Assembly (NCBI RefSeq): GCF_013463155.1
Contig: NZ_CP040781.1
Location: 1,550,001 to 1,614,000, forward strand
Length of the DNA: 64,000 nucleotides
From: Staphylococcus sp. 17KM0847
GTDB lineage: Bacteria; Bacillota; Bacilli; Staphylococcales; Staphylococcaceae
Reading direction: 5' to 3'
The translations under genes and the position numbers were made by a program. Every line of letters begins with the position of its first letter. The stretch's first letter is position 1. Shown here one piece after another: positions 13,778 to 23,658 of the stretch. The notes under the pieces are model-generated. The model saw only the letters and a list, made by a program, of their open reading frames with translations, was not told where the DNA came from and made no database searches.

Positions 13778-14968
13778 CTATTCTATTATTTTCATACGTC
13801 TTAAATCTGCTGTCGCTGTTTCAACACTATCTTTACCTTCTTTGTTTTTTAAAGGACTGAATTCTTCATCACGTAAAACTTGTAATGTTATAAACGAATT
13901 AGCATATTGAAAAATATCAAAGTAAAACAACTCAAATTTTAGTGTTGGCCGTGTCACTATTCCAAAATCTTCATCTAACTGTTCCAATTGCTTAATAGCT
14001 AGATGATAAGGTAAGTGCTTATCAACAGCTTTGTCGATAAAAGCAAGACGAAATGCATGAATGCCTATATTTGCATTCATTAGCTGATCTGCCATTTTAT
14101 CATCTAATTCAGAGTATTCCAGCACAGTATCCTTACCATTTTGTACAACAAGACGCCCTACTGACTCTCCTTGCTTAGCTTTGATTGATTTAGATGTTAC
14201 ATCTTTATGATGGTATACTGTAAAACCTGCAAAAAGTGGGTCTAATACACGTACGAGAACATTATCAATATTATTCATAAAGACGTATTGATTGCCTCTA
14301 TCAATCATTTGATTTAAATAGCCCGCTTGCTTTAAAGATTTGAATACACCACCATTACCGTTAGGCGTTTCCATAATTTGTCCTGTTTTATCAAAAATTA
14401 ATTGACCTGCTTCATTAAGTGCAACCATATTGTCTTGTTTGAAAAAGAAAATATGCTCTTGAGGATAGTTAAAATAATCGTGTTTTTCAAAGAAGATACG
14501 TGTCTCGGCATCGTTAATATCACTCGTCATAATATACCAGTCGATATAGTAGTCTGTTTGTTGATACAATTGGACAAGTTGTTCAGCCTGTAATTCAAAA
14601 AGACTCTTATTACCAATTGTATATGTTCCTTTAGGTCCTTTATGACCCAATCGTGTTCCTTGACCACCTGCTAATAACAATACAGCAAATTGACCATTTT
14701 TAATTGCCTCAAGCCCTTGTTTGACATATGTATCAACTTCTTTATCTTTTAGAGCTTTACGCGCTTCAAAGTTCACTTCATGTACATGTGAAATATCTTG
14801 GATATTCTCTTTATTCATATATACTTCTTCATATAATGCTTGTATGTCTTCTAAATTTAGAGATTCGACCTTTTGATATAAGCGTTCCTTTTCATTTGTA
14901 CTCATCATTTTTTCGTATTCACACAAATGATGTTGATTAACTTTCTCTAATTTATTTTTTTCTAACAT
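13778..14968 (-). CDS. UDP-N-acetylhexosamine-type uridylyltransferase (UAP/UGP family)
   Basis: 396-residue cytosolic nucleotidyltransferase. The nucleotide-binding loop [12 protein letters not shown] is at 97-108 with GPKGTY after it, and NGNGGVF, typical of the eukaryote-type UAP/UGP family, follows near 205. Such enzymes join UTP and a sugar-1-phosphate (GlcNAc-1-P or similar) to give UDP-sugar. The bacterial GlmU is a separate enzyme, so this is an extra pyrophosphorylase with an unsettled substrate. The start has AAAGGAGAG about 12 bases upstream, slightly far. Confidence 0.88.
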   Translation of the reverse strand: MLEKNKLEKVNQHHLCEYEKMMSTNEKERLYQKVESLNLEDIQALYEEVYMNKENIQDISHVHEVNFEARKALKDKEVDTYVKQGLEAIKNGQFAVLLLAGGQGTRLGHKGPKGTYTIGNKSLFELQAEQLVQLYQQTDYYIDWYIMTSDINDAETRIFFEKHDYFNYPQEHIFFFKQDNMVALNEAGQLIFDKTGQIMETPNGNGGVFKSLKQAGYLNQMIDRGNQYVFMNNIDNVLVRVLDPLFAGFTVYHHKDVTSKSIKAKQGESVGRLVVQNGKDTVLEYSELDDKMADQLMNANIGIHAFRLAFIDKAVDKHLPYHLAIKQLEQLDEDFGIVTRPTLKFELFYFDIFQYANSFITLQVLRDEEFSPLKNKEGKDSVETATADLRRMKIIE

Positions 14969-15026
14969 AACTTTAAACTTCTCTCCTTTTGAACAGAACT
15001 TTACACTTTACTTACAATCATAATCA

Positions 15027-15530
15027 TTACATCAATAATTGAAAAAAGTAATGAAAAGCTTCATCAAATAGCATATAAACCATCATTAGACCAAAAGCTG
15101 TCGCCAATGATACATCCAAGAGTCCCCCCGTTTTAAAACGAATTGGAAAACCAATACTTATAGGCAAAGGGAACAACAGACGTACACCTCTTGGCGTCAA
15201 CATATCTAATATTACATGTGAAAGCATACCATATATTATAGAAATCATATAGTATATCGGCGTTTCAATAAAATGCAAAATCATATATATAAGAAATAAA
15301 AACAACAGAGAATGTGTGAGTGTCCGATGACCAAAAAACTGTTTAATTAACCAACTTATTATAGGAAATTTACGTCCAATTTTACTTTTCGTATGACATA
15401 TATCTGGAAAGATACTAGCTATACCTGCTAAAAAAATACAAGTCGCAGTACTATAAATATCAAGATTGTAATGTAGCGCAGTAGCCGTACCTACACATAA
15501 TCCTGCAGCAATATGCGTTTTACCTGTCAT
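15027..15530 (-). CDS. YdjM-like (DUF457) metal-dependent membrane hydrolase
   Basis: 167 residues with about four hydrophobic segments. The N-terminal MTGKTHIAAG and the HRTLTHS motif near residues 68-74 carry the conserved histidines of the YdjM/DUF457 family; HVILDMLTPRGVRLLFP follows. The family has been linked to the SOS response in some bacteria, and its substrate is unknown. AAGGAG lies upstream of the ATG. I looked at the upstream segment without recognising a LexA box. Confidence 0.82.
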   Translation of the reverse strand: MTGKTHIAAGLCVGTATALHYNLDIYSTATCIFLAGIASIFPDICHTKSKIGRKFPIISWLIKQFFGHRTLTHSLLFLFLIYMILHFIETPIYYMISIIYGMLSHVILDMLTPRGVRLLFPLPISIGFPIRFKTGGLLDVSLATAFGLMMVYMLFDEAFHYFFQLLM

Positions 15531-15859
15531 AACCTACTCCTTATTATTAATTAATACTGAAATTATAGCACAAACGCTCTGGTTATACGAACATATTTTC
15601 GGTATGCAGATAAAATATTTTACATTCATGTTCTTGAAAAGCTCTTCTTCCCTGTCTTCTTATTATAAGAGCAATCCATTATTTATTCCCCTTCTATTAT
15701 TTAAACTTATAATATCCTAACGTACTTCACGCTTTTCAATAGATTTATACGTTTCATTAGTATGTCACATTTGTTAAAAAGTATCTCATATTACTTGCAA
15801 ATTAAATTGAAATAAGTTATGATACACCTAACAAATTAATTAAAGGATGTGTCGGTCTA
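15531..15859. other. Divergent intergenic region, no gene seen
   Basis: A/T-rich region between the YdjM-like gene (minus) and the SunI-like gene (plus). It must hold both promoters. No ORF with a ribosome binding site, hairpin terminator or known RNA was recognised. Confidence 0.5.
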
Positions 15860-16120
15860 ATGGCTATGACAGTTAAGAAGAACGATAAAGAAGTACAAAT
15901 TCAATGGAGAGTTGCAGATATCCGTATTCCTAATGATGCAATTAAAAATGTTTCAGAAGATAGAGATATTCATGCAGTTCCAGAGTTAGACAGCAAAAAC
16001 GTTTCTCGAATTGGCTCAACATTTGGTAAAACAAATCGCGTCATTATCGATACGGATGATCACCAATACATTATTTATACATTTAATGATAAGAAAGTCT
16101 ATAATGAAGTAACAAAATAA
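15860..16120 (+). CDS. SunI/YnzG-family small protein
   Basis: 86 residues, soluble, with alternating beta strands and the segment [17 protein letters not shown] near 49-65. It resembles the SunI/YnzG family (PH-like fold; SunI protects Bacillus against sublancin), but no bacteriocin genes are near and it lacks a clear membrane anchor. Function unknown. AAAGGA lies about 12 bases before the ATG used here; a second ATG six bases on (15866) is possible. A strong terminator follows at once. Confidence 0.7.
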   Translation: MAMTVKKNDKEVQIQWRVADIRIPNDAIKNVSEDRDIHAVPELDSKNVSRIGSTFGKTNRVIIDTDDHQYIIYTFNDKKVYNEVTK

Positions 16121-16123
16121 AAT

Positions 16124-16168
16124 AAAACGGATGCCCTTTAGCCTACAAGCTAAAAGGGCATCCGTTTT
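16124..16168 (+). terminator. Bidirectional terminator between SunI-like and YjiH genes
   Basis: AAAACGGATGCCCTTT pairs with AAAGGGCATCCGTTTT and is flanked by A and T runs, placed between two convergent genes. It can stop transcription from both sides. Confidence 0.9.
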
Positions 16169-16176
16169 TTAGTTTT

Positions 16177-17547
16177 CTAAAAAATAATATGTGCAAAAAG
16201 AACAATAATAGGTAATGTAATCACTGTGCGGATCAAGAAAATAACAAATAATCTCCAAATACTCACTGGAATCTTAGAACCAAGTATCACACCACCTACT
16301 TCTGATAAATAAATGAGCTGACATACGCTTAAAGCACCTACAACAAAGCGGGTCAAATCACTTTGTACACCTTCAATTAAAATCGATGGCAAAAACATAT
16401 CTGCAAAACCAATAATCATCGTCTCGGATGCTGCGGAAGCTTCTGGAACTTGCATTAATTCTAAAAATGGAACAAATGGTTTACCAATGATTGTAAAAAT
16501 TGGTGTATACGTTGCTAATATGGTTGCTAAGGTTCCAATTGTCATAACAACCGGTATAACGACGAGCCACATATCCAATACTGTTCGAACAGCTGTATGT
16601 AAATACATTCGCAAACCCGGTGCATCATAGCCTGTTTTTACTGCATCTGCATACCCACTCTTCAATGCTTGCATATATGTATATCGTTTTTCTGGACGTT
16701 CTTGAGCTGAGACACCATCCACATAACAATCTTCTACCGAACGAAGTGGCCATATACGTGGCATAATTAACGCCGCTACAAAACAAGCAACAATAACCGT
16801 AAAATAGAATACCGCAAAACGATCAATCAACCCAATCGTCTCTGCAATCACAATCGCAAACGTTAATGATACAACACTGAATGTTGTTGCGATAACAGTA
16901 GCTTCTCTCCGAGTATAAAAGCCTTGTTCATATTGCTTACTCGTAATCATAACACCTACTGTGCCATCCCCGATAAATGATGCTAAATTATCTACAGTTG
17001 AACGCCCTGGCAAAGTAAATAACGGACGCATAATAGGTCTAAATATAGGACCTAAAAATTCTAATAAACCATATTCTAACAATAACGGTAGAAAAATTGC
17101 CGCAAAGAAAAATACCGCAACCAATGTTGGGAGTAATCCTGTAAAAATCAAATCTCCAGTATCTTCTGAATAAATCCATGTTGGTCCTACTTTTAAAAAT
17201 GTTAACCATGCAAAGATTACAGCTATTAAACGAATCATTACCCAAGGCCATGTCACTTTGAAGGTATTCACCATAAAACTTGATGTCGTTGATGTTGATT
17301 TAATCAATAAGCTATATATCATTGTCAACAAGCCAGATAATGTAATAATCAATACAATGAGCCATGGCATTGCACTACCGATTATATCTTTAAAAACTTT
17401 AGCTAAAAAAGCAATAGGTAAAGTTGTTGTTGATTGTCCCTTTTCTACAATAGGTATTGGAATTAAAAATAAAATAATCCCTATAAGTGACAGTAGAATA
17501 AACTTCCATTTCCCTATCTGTCGCTGTTTTTTTGTTAATTTCTCCAT
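16177..17547 (-). CDS. YjiH family membrane protein with nucleoside-recognition (Gate) domains
   Basis: 456-residue membrane protein with about ten hydrophobic helices. The conserved central segment IGDGTVGVMITSKQYEQGFYT (around 185-205) and the later FADMFLPSILIEG are typical of the YjiH/Gate family. Members are proposed transporters; the substrate is not known. The ATG has no crowded alternatives nearby and the gene is convergent with the SunI-like gene. Confidence 0.82.
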   Translation of the reverse strand: MEKLTKKQRQIGKWKFILLSLIGIILFLIPIPIVEKGQSTTTLPIAFLAKVFKDIIGSAMPWLIVLIITLSGLLTMIYSLLIKSTSTTSSFMVNTFKVTWPWVMIRLIAVIFAWLTFLKVGPTWIYSEDTGDLIFTGLLPTLVAVFFFAAIFLPLLLEYGLLEFLGPIFRPIMRPLFTLPGRSTVDNLASFIGDGTVGVMITSKQYEQGFYTRREATVIATTFSVVSLTFAIVIAETIGLIDRFAVFYFTVIVACFVAALIMPRIWPLRSVEDCYVDGVSAQERPEKRYTYMQALKSGYADAVKTGYDAPGLRMYLHTAVRTVLDMWLVVIPVVMTIGTLATILATYTPIFTIIGKPFVPFLELMQVPEASAASETMIIGFADMFLPSILIEGVQSDLTRFVVGALSVCQLIYLSEVGGVILGSKIPVSIWRLFVIFLIRTVITLPIIVLFAHIIF

Positions 17548-17649
17548 TATTATTCACCCTCTCAGTTCACATAATATCTACGGTTAGAGAAATAGATCAA
17601 AGAGGTGTTCTCATTATTTCAATTCCTACTTATATTCGACCTATATCAA

Positions 17650-17697
17650 AACACCTTTGTACTCACGAGTATAGATTATACAGAGTACAAAGGTGTT
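17650..17697 (-). terminator. Terminator of the hts operon
   Basis: Perfect 15-base inverted repeat (AACACCTTTGTACTC and its complement) with an 18-base loop, about 50 bases after htsC. It also lies at the upstream side of the YjiH gene, insulating the two. Confidence 0.8.
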
Positions 17698-17747
17698 ATG
17701 CAACGTCTTTTTGAATATTGATACAAAATGATGCATATTATTTTAAA

Positions 17748-18710
17748 TCACATTTTTCGTAATACGTATAAAAAGTATGGTGCGCCTATGATTGCAATCA
17801 ATACACCAACCGGGATATCAATAGGTGGTGCAATCATGCGTGCCAATCCATCTGCAAATGCCATCAACACACCACCAATTAATCCTGACATTAAAACAAT
17901 ATGCACATGTTTATGACCTACAATACTACGTGCAATATGCGGTGCAATGAGTCCAAGAAAACTTAAACCTCCTACAACAGAAATAGCTGATCCCGCCAAC
18001 ATAACTGCTGCTAACAATAATATCATCTTAATATGATTCACTTTAGCACCCAATGCTGTTGCTACATCATCACCTAAATGTAGAATATCTAATTTATAAC
18101 TATAATATAGGATAACAGGTATAGACACACATAACCATGGCAATATCGTCAATACATGTTGCATTGATCGACCAAACAAACTACCAGTCAACCATACAAG
18201 TGCAATGTTTGCTTCCATCGGGTTACGAATGAGTAAGTATTGTACAAGCGCCATGGCAATCGCACCGAGTGCCATACCTATTAAAGCCAGCTGAGATCCT
18301 TTTACGCGTTTAAAACTAATGAGTAATGATAAAATAATACTCATTCCTAATGCACCAACAAATGATGCAAGCGGTAAAAGAAAAAGTGGTGCCGTTGGAA
18401 AAATAATAATAACAATTACAGCAGCTAAGCTTGCACCTTTCGTGATACCAATAACATCTGGTGATGCAAGAGGATTGCGCACTACTCCCTGTATTACTGC
18501 CCCTGAAATAGATAGCGCAGCACCAACTAAAATTGCTAGTAACATACGTGGGACACGATATTCAGATAAAATAAAGTTTTCTCCTGACCAGACCTCTCGA
18601 AGCACTTGTTGTGGCGAGATCCAAACTGCACCGGCACTCAAACTTAAACATGCACAAACTATAAGTAAAATCCCTATAGTTATATAACGTCTTTTTAAAT
18701 GTTGTATCAT
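17748..18710 (-). CDS. htsC: Staphyloferrin A ABC transporter permease HtsC
   Basis: FecCD-type permease of 320 residues and about nine to ten helices. The family segment AGAALSISGAVIQGVVRNPLA lies in the first third and GLIAPHIAR in the last third. It pairs with HtsB in the membrane; the ATPase (FhuC in S. aureus) is encoded elsewhere and is not in this operon. The ATG at 18710 overlaps the htsB stop as ATGA and has GGGGAG about 10 bases ahead, so it is preferred to an ATG 10 codons upstream. Confidence 0.9.
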   Translation of the reverse strand: MIQHLKRRYITIGILLIVCACLSLSAGAVWISPQQVLREVWSGENFILSEYRVPRMLLAILVGAALSISGAVIQGVVRNPLASPDVIGITKGASLAAVIVIIIFPTAPLFLLPLASFVGALGMSIILSLLISFKRVKGSQLALIGMALGAIAMALVQYLLIRNPMEANIALVWLTGSLFGRSMQHVLTILPWLCVSIPVILYYSYKLDILHLGDDVATALGAKVNHIKMILLLAAVMLAGSAISVVGGLSFLGLIAPHIARSIVGHKHVHIVLMSGLIGGVLMAFADGLARMIAPPIDIPVGVLIAIIGAPYFLYVLRKM

Positions 18711-19732
18711 CTTGTCCGCACTCCCCTCAATGTAATCCATAAGAAGTAAAATGCACCGACAAATGATGTTACTATTCCGACTGGTGACTCGAAAGGAAAA
18801 GCAATGAGACGACTCAGTACATCAGAAATCAATAATAGATTCGCCCCCATCACCATAGAGAGTAGAATAATAAGAAAATAGTTTCGATTTAAGTAATACT
18901 TCACAACATGTGGCACAATCAGTCCCACAAAACCAATGGGACCTGCAATCGCTACTGATGCCCCGGCTAAAATAACAACGAGAAAGCCAGCCAAAGCCCG
19001 GACTAACTGTGTGTTTTGACCCAGTCCAGTAGCAATTTGATCTCCTAAATCTAAAATGGCTAGTTGTCTTGCTAAAAACAATGCACCGACTAAACCACTC
19101 ACTAAAAACGGCAATATTTTTATAATATGTCCCCATTTAATGGTATGCAGTGCACCTACCAACCAAAACATTACTGTTGTGGTGGCGTCTTCATGAAGTA
19201 AAATAATTCCTTGCGTTAAACTTGTAAAAAAGAGGTGTATCGTCATACCTGCTAACGCCAGTTTGATGGGTGTCATACCTTTTGTAGTATCTGCCAGCAT
19301 ATATACAGCCAACCCACCTATAAATGCACCGATAAATGCAAAATATACGTTATACGCAGCAAATGAAGGAATCATCACAGTAAACAATACGACAACAAAT
19401 GACGCACCCGCATTCACACCAAATATTTGAGGAGACGCTAAAGGATTTCGCGTAATCGCTTGCATTAACACTCCTGCAACGCCTAATGATGCACCAATCA
19501 TTGCACCTGCAATCATACGTGGCATTCGAACATGGTGTATTAAAAAAGTTTCTTTTGTATTCGTTGTTGAAAAAAAGTAGTCAATTAACGCCTGAAATTT
19601 TATGTTTGACGAACCTATTGCAAGATTTAAGTACATTGCAAAAATAAGAAAGCACACGCTCACGATGAACGTAAGCGTAGTGCGTTTCTGTTGGTGATGT
19701 TCATCAAATGCTTTTAATTTGAGTTTTGACAT
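18707..19732 (-). CDS. htsB: Staphyloferrin A ABC transporter permease HtsB
   Basis: FecCD permease of 341 residues. It has the conserved GASLGVAGVLMQAITRNPLA near residues 75-95 and GFVGLIVPH near 270, which contacts the ATPase. Of two close ATGs, the one at 19732 has AAAGGTG seven bases ahead, while the first almost touches it, so 19732 is used. It lies 34 bases after htsA in a htsA-htsB-htsC operon. Confidence 0.9.
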   Translation of the reverse strand: MSKLKLKAFDEHHQQKRTTLTFIVSVCFLIFAMYLNLAIGSSNIKFQALIDYFFSTTNTKETFLIHHVRMPRMIAGAMIGASLGVAGVLMQAITRNPLASPQIFGVNAGASFVVVLFTVMIPSFAAYNVYFAFIGAFIGGLAVYMLADTTKGMTPIKLALAGMTIHLFFTSLTQGIILLHEDATTTVMFWLVGALHTIKWGHIIKILPFLVSGLVGALFLARQLAILDLGDQIATGLGQNTQLVRALAGFLVVILAGASVAIAGPIGFVGLIVPHVVKYYLNRNYFLIILLSMVMGANLLLISDVLSRLIAFPFESPVGIVTSFVGAFYFLWITLRGVRTR

Positions 19733-19766
19733 ACACATTCACCTTTATTTAAGTCTTTAAAATGGC

Positions 19767-20744
19767 TTATTTTTCTGATTTTGAGATCTCAGCAAGCTCT
19801 TTAGCAATTTCTTCTGAAGAAATCAAACCACGGAATTTCGCCCAAGTTAAACGATCCACAACGTGTACACGATCATTTTTCACTGCATCTAATTCATTCC
19901 AAACTTTATCTTCTTTCATCTTAGCATAGAATGGATCATCTTCACCATTGACCATAATAAACATGCGCTCAGGATTAACTTCTGAAAGCTGCTCTGAGTT
20001 CATATTTAAGTATGGTGCATTTAAATACTCTGGAAGTTGATCTGCAACTTCTTTTGTTAAAGCTTCTTTAAATCCTAATTCATGTAAAAACTGACCAACA
20101 TATGACTTATCAGAGTGTGCCAATAAACCAGATTGAGAGATAACAGCTGGCAATACTTTTTTATCTTTATCCATTGTAATTTCTTTTTCATATTGCTCAA
20201 TTTTTTCTTTATGTTCATCTAAACGTTTACTTGCTTCATCATCTTTAGAAAGCGCTTTACCAATAGTTTTAAACGCTTCCAAATTTTGTTTATAATCAGA
20301 ATCTAAACTTGGTAATAAAATCGTTGGTGCGATCTTACTTAATTGTTCATAGTTCCCTTTATGACGGTTGCTATCTGCAATAATAAGTTCTGGCTTCAAC
20401 TCGCTAATCACTTCTAAATTAGGTTGTTTACGATCACCTACTGATTTATAGTCACCCACTTTGTCGCGAATTGGCTCGATAATATTTGACTTGTCCCCAT
20501 CATCAGCAATACCTACCGGCTTCACACCAAGTGCAACAAGTGCATCTACAAATGAATATTCAAGCGCAACAACTTTTTTAGGTGTTTTCTCAATTTTTGT
20601 TGTGCCTCCATCATGTTTCACTTCAACGCCTTTACCTGATTCAGCAGTATCTTTATCGTCTGAATCTTTTGCACCACCACATGCTGCAACAAGTAACATC
20701 ACTGCAATAACAGTGAATAACCCCATCCATTTCTTTTTATTCAC
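19767..20744 (-). CDS. htsA: Staphyloferrin A-binding lipoprotein HtsA
   Basis: 325-residue lipoprotein: a lysine-rich N-terminus, a hydrophobic stretch, and the lipobox LVAAC with Cys-22, then a charged linker. The rest is a class III (periplasmic-binding-like) siderophore receptor with KVVALEYSFVDALVALGVKPVG near 56-77. In S. aureus HtsA binds Fe-staphyloferrin A and hands it to HtsBC. A Fur box lies about 50-70 bases upstream of its start, overlapping the end of sfaC. Confidence 0.92.
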   Translation of the reverse strand: MNKKKWMGLFTVIAVMLLVAACGGAKDSDDKDTAESGKGVEVKHDGGTTKIEKTPKKVVALEYSFVDALVALGVKPVGIADDGDKSNIIEPIRDKVGDYKSVGDRKQPNLEVISELKPELIIADSNRHKGNYEQLSKIAPTILLPSLDSDYKQNLEAFKTIGKALSKDDEASKRLDEHKEKIEQYEKEITMDKDKKVLPAVISQSGLLAHSDKSYVGQFLHELGFKEALTKEVADQLPEYLNAPYLNMNSEQLSEVNPERMFIMVNGEDDPFYAKMKEDKVWNELDAVKNDRVHVVDRLTWAKFRGLISSEEIAKELAEISKSEK

Positions 20745-20794
20745 AGTTTAACGCTCCTTTTGTTTTCAAAGTGTACTTCACTAAATATATTAAT

Positions 20795-20815
20795 TGAAAA
20801 CGATTCTCATTGTCA
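20795..20815. promoter_or_regulatory. Fur box of htsABC
   Basis: TGAAAACGATTCTCATTGTCA closely matches the 19-21 base Fur consensus (GATAATGATTATCATTATC type). It lies upstream of htsA and overlaps the last codon of sfaC, so iron repression of the uptake operon is expected. Confidence 0.85.
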
Positions 20816-21886
20816 ATGGTGATAAATAAATTTTTCTTTTTTCTTATTTGTAAAACCTTCGATCAATGCAGTAATTCCTTTGTCTTCATGATATATTCTG
20901 GATAATTGTTCATTGTGCATACTTTGGGCAATGGCAGCATAACCCAATTTAAATTCGATTACATCACCGATTTGATAATAGTCAGCCTGTCCTAAATGAA
21001 TCAACAAGACGTCACTCGTATAACCAACAATACGCAACTGCGTATCATAAGGCGTAATATCTTCAACAGCAGTATCTAACTGTCCTATATTAACAACTGC
21101 CTGCAAATATGATTGATGCGTTCTCAAGTCTAGACGTGGTTTAATTTCAATAATTTCTCCAGTTATCATGACAACATCATCATACAACTGTGGCAGTCGC
21201 ATATTGTAGGCCGTTTCATATCCACGGAATATGGCTTCACCTATACGCAGTTCATTGATTCGTCCTAAGTTTTGATACATCGCCAATATTAACATACTGG
21301 AATTACCCCCAGAAATGGTTTGAAAACGCAACTGTGTATCTTTCTCAACCGCTTCAATAAAATGATGAATATAAGGTAAATCTTCTTCAGTAGGTGGCAT
21401 TTGGCGATAACACATAAAATTAAAGGCTAAGCCTTTTAAATTAATCCCCTTTAATTTCATGATTTCCGAAACATAAGATACCACTTCATAAGTCAGTACG
21501 CCTTCACGCCCATCTTTCCAATCAACCATCAACAAAATTTGATGCTTTATATTTTGTGCCACTGCGGCTGCATTCAGCGCACGAATCGTCTCCATTTCTG
21601 TTTGCAAACTGATTTGTGTGTATCGAACAGTCAGCTCAGCATCTTCTGGTACGATACCTCTAATCAACATATAATGCTCTGTCGGCTCTTGCTGTACATA
21701 AATGTGATTAAGTCTGGACTCTGCTAACATATCAAAACCGATATCACGCAACATTTTATGTACACGTAAGTCACCAGCCATACATTTGGTGACAGGTATC
21801 ATACGGATGCCTTTTTCTTGTAACATCTGTTGTAAAATCATTGCATTATATTGCATCTTATTCAAATGAATATGTATATGTGGCAT
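20813..21886 (-). CDS. sfaC: PLP-dependent racemase SfaC (alanine racemase-like)
   Basis: 357-residue fold-type III PLP enzyme. The N-terminal part has NKMQYNAMILQQMLQEKGI near 8-26, followed by PVTKCMAGD, where the lysine should be the PLP Schiff-base residue. In S. aureus SfaC is thought to supply D-ornithine for staphyloferrin A. It begins 5 bases after sfaB, so translation is coupled. The first gene of this operon is sfaA. Confidence 0.88.
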   Translation of the reverse strand: MPHIHIHLNKMQYNAMILQQMLQEKGIRMIPVTKCMAGDLRVHKMLRDIGFDMLAESRLNHIYVQQEPTEHYMLIRGIVPEDAELTVRYTQISLQTEMETIRALNAAAVAQNIKHQILLMVDWKDGREGVLTYEVVSYVSEIMKLKGINLKGLAFNFMCYRQMPPTEEDLPYIHHFIEAVEKDTQLRFQTISGGNSSMLILAMYQNLGRINELRIGEAIFRGYETAYNMRLPQLYDDVVMITGEIIEIKPRLDLRTHQSYLQAVVNIGQLDTAVEDITPYDTQLRIVGYTSDVLLIHLGQADYYQIGDVIEFKLGYAAIAQSMHNEQLSRIYHEDKGITALIEGFTNKKKEKFIYHH

Positions 21887-21891
21887 TCAAC

Positions 21892-23658
21892 TCACCTCTT
21901 CGTATACAGTGGATTATCGAGTGATATATTGACATATTTTTTAACTTGTTGTGCTATTCGCATACTTAACAATGCTTTAACATTTACTCGTTCATCAAAT
22001 AATACACGCTCTAATACATCAGCGTGAGCATCGTAAGGTTGTATGGCTTGGCAAACAACATCCCCCACAATACGATAAAGTACTGCATCATTACTTTTAT
22101 GCACATGTTTAAAATGGTGGATAAGCGTCCCCAGTTGATTTTGGATAACAGCATGTTGAAACTTAGCGATCACCGCTTCTATATCCTCAGCAATTAAACT
22201 ATGATTTGTTAGCTGAATATTAGGCACAGCTTTTTGAAGTGTCTGTACATCAATCCGTGATCCTCCCAAATCTCTTACAATAAAGGAGAACTTTTGGTCT
22301 TCGCGATTAATTTGTAGAATTGTATTTTGTTGATGCGCTTCTAGTGCAATACCGTATTTTTGAATATAACCCACTAACGGTATGATTAATGCACGACTAT
22401 ACTCGCGAATAAATTGTCTAATCGTGTCATCACTCACAACGCCATATAAATACTCTATAAGACTATCAACCACCACTTGTTTGTCTACCGGATTACGCTC
22501 TATTAGACAAGCTGTAACAAGCTGTGTTATATCAGAAGATGTCGTCTCTGGAGTTTGACGTACAATCATAGCAAACTGACGTGCCGTGTCTGCTGGTGCA
22601 TCGACATACACACCATATGGCTCCATCGCAACTTGTAGTGTTGGATATTCGTTTAACAGTTCTTGTAATTGATAACTCAAGTGTGGACCATCCACTGTTG
22701 TTACCGTTGAAACCGTTCTAACTGCACTTGTCGCTTGTACATTCAGTGGCAACTTAATATGATAAGGTCGCTTTAACAAATACATTGTTCGAAAAGATAA
22801 TGTTGCCTTTGCATCCACCGTAAAAGGTGTCGGTATAACTTTATGTAAACGTATTGCCTCATCAAAAGCCTGTACAATGACATTTTCATATTGCCATGGA
22901 TGTACAAATAGTACACGATAGTTCGATAACTCTTTTTCGTATGGTTCAAGAAACTGGCGTAAAGGTCTTGCCATATCTGGAATAACAGTATTAATCATAA
23001 AATTCGATATAGTTTCCATGGATGTTTCACAAACAATTGCTTGATCTACGAGTACAATTTTTAGCGGTACAACACGCATAAACTCCGGTGCATAGGCTTG
23101 TATTTCTGATGATGTAAGTGGGCGCTTCGTTTTGGTCAAAGGATGTGATGGATGTCCATGCCAAACCATCCCTTCTGTATACCCGAGAACTGAAAAATCC
23201 TCATCTTCACCCATATGTGTCAGCCATGCAATAAAATTGAGTTCGCTAGGCATTCTTGAAAACTTGGATGCGTGTTCCATGGCCACTTGTCGATGTGTAT
23301 ATTGACGATAACTCAACTCCAACCCCAACACACTATGCTGCAATTCTGCAATAAGTTGTTCGTGAAATTTGATATTAAAATGTTGACTCAATATATCAAT
23401 GAGCTGTTCTAAACTTTGGATATTTTGAGAAGTATCCCCTACTTTATATACAATTTCACCCTCCATCGTAAACTGATAAAATGCACTTTGTGTCGCATAG
23501 TGTGCATAGAGTACATGCTGATGATAACGTATTTTAATGATCTGTTCAGCAATATCAATCTGCGTATTTTTCGGAAAAAGTGATTCTTTTATGCATGCAA
23601 TAAGTACACGATACTGAATCATTAAATCTGCTTCTTTATGATGATATGTGACTGTCAT
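21892..23658 (-). CDS. sfaB: Staphyloferrin A synthetase SfaB (NIS synthetase)
   Basis: 588-residue IucA/IucC-type ligase. ATP and substrate signatures are visible: GHPSHPLTKTKR near 160-171, KLPLNVQATSAVRT near 295, ALEAHQQNT near 455, and VRDLGGSRID near 475. In staphyloferrin A synthesis SfaB joins a second citrate to the citryl-D-ornithine made by SfaD. The start at 23658 has GGAGG seven bases ahead; an upstream ATG at 23673 would include that site. It overlaps the end of sfaA by 23 bases. Confidence 0.9.
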   Translation of the reverse strand: MTVTYHHKEADLMIQYRVLIACIKESLFPKNTQIDIAEQIIKIRYHQHVLYAHYATQSAFYQFTMEGEIVYKVGDTSQNIQSLEQLIDILSQHFNIKFHEQLIAELQHSVLGLELSYRQYTHRQVAMEHASKFSRMPSELNFIAWLTHMGEDEDFSVLGYTEGMVWHGHPSHPLTKTKRPLTSSEIQAYAPEFMRVVPLKIVLVDQAIVCETSMETISNFMINTVIPDMARPLRQFLEPYEKELSNYRVLFVHPWQYENVIVQAFDEAIRLHKVIPTPFTVDAKATLSFRTMYLLKRPYHIKLPLNVQATSAVRTVSTVTTVDGPHLSYQLQELLNEYPTLQVAMEPYGVYVDAPADTARQFAMIVRQTPETTSSDITQLVTACLIERNPVDKQVVVDSLIEYLYGVVSDDTIRQFIREYSRALIIPLVGYIQKYGIALEAHQQNTILQINREDQKFSFIVRDLGGSRIDVQTLQKAVPNIQLTNHSLIAEDIEAVIAKFQHAVIQNQLGTLIHHFKHVHKSNDAVLYRIVGDVVCQAIQPYDAHADVLERVLFDERVNVKALLSMRIAQQVKKYVNISLDNPLYTKR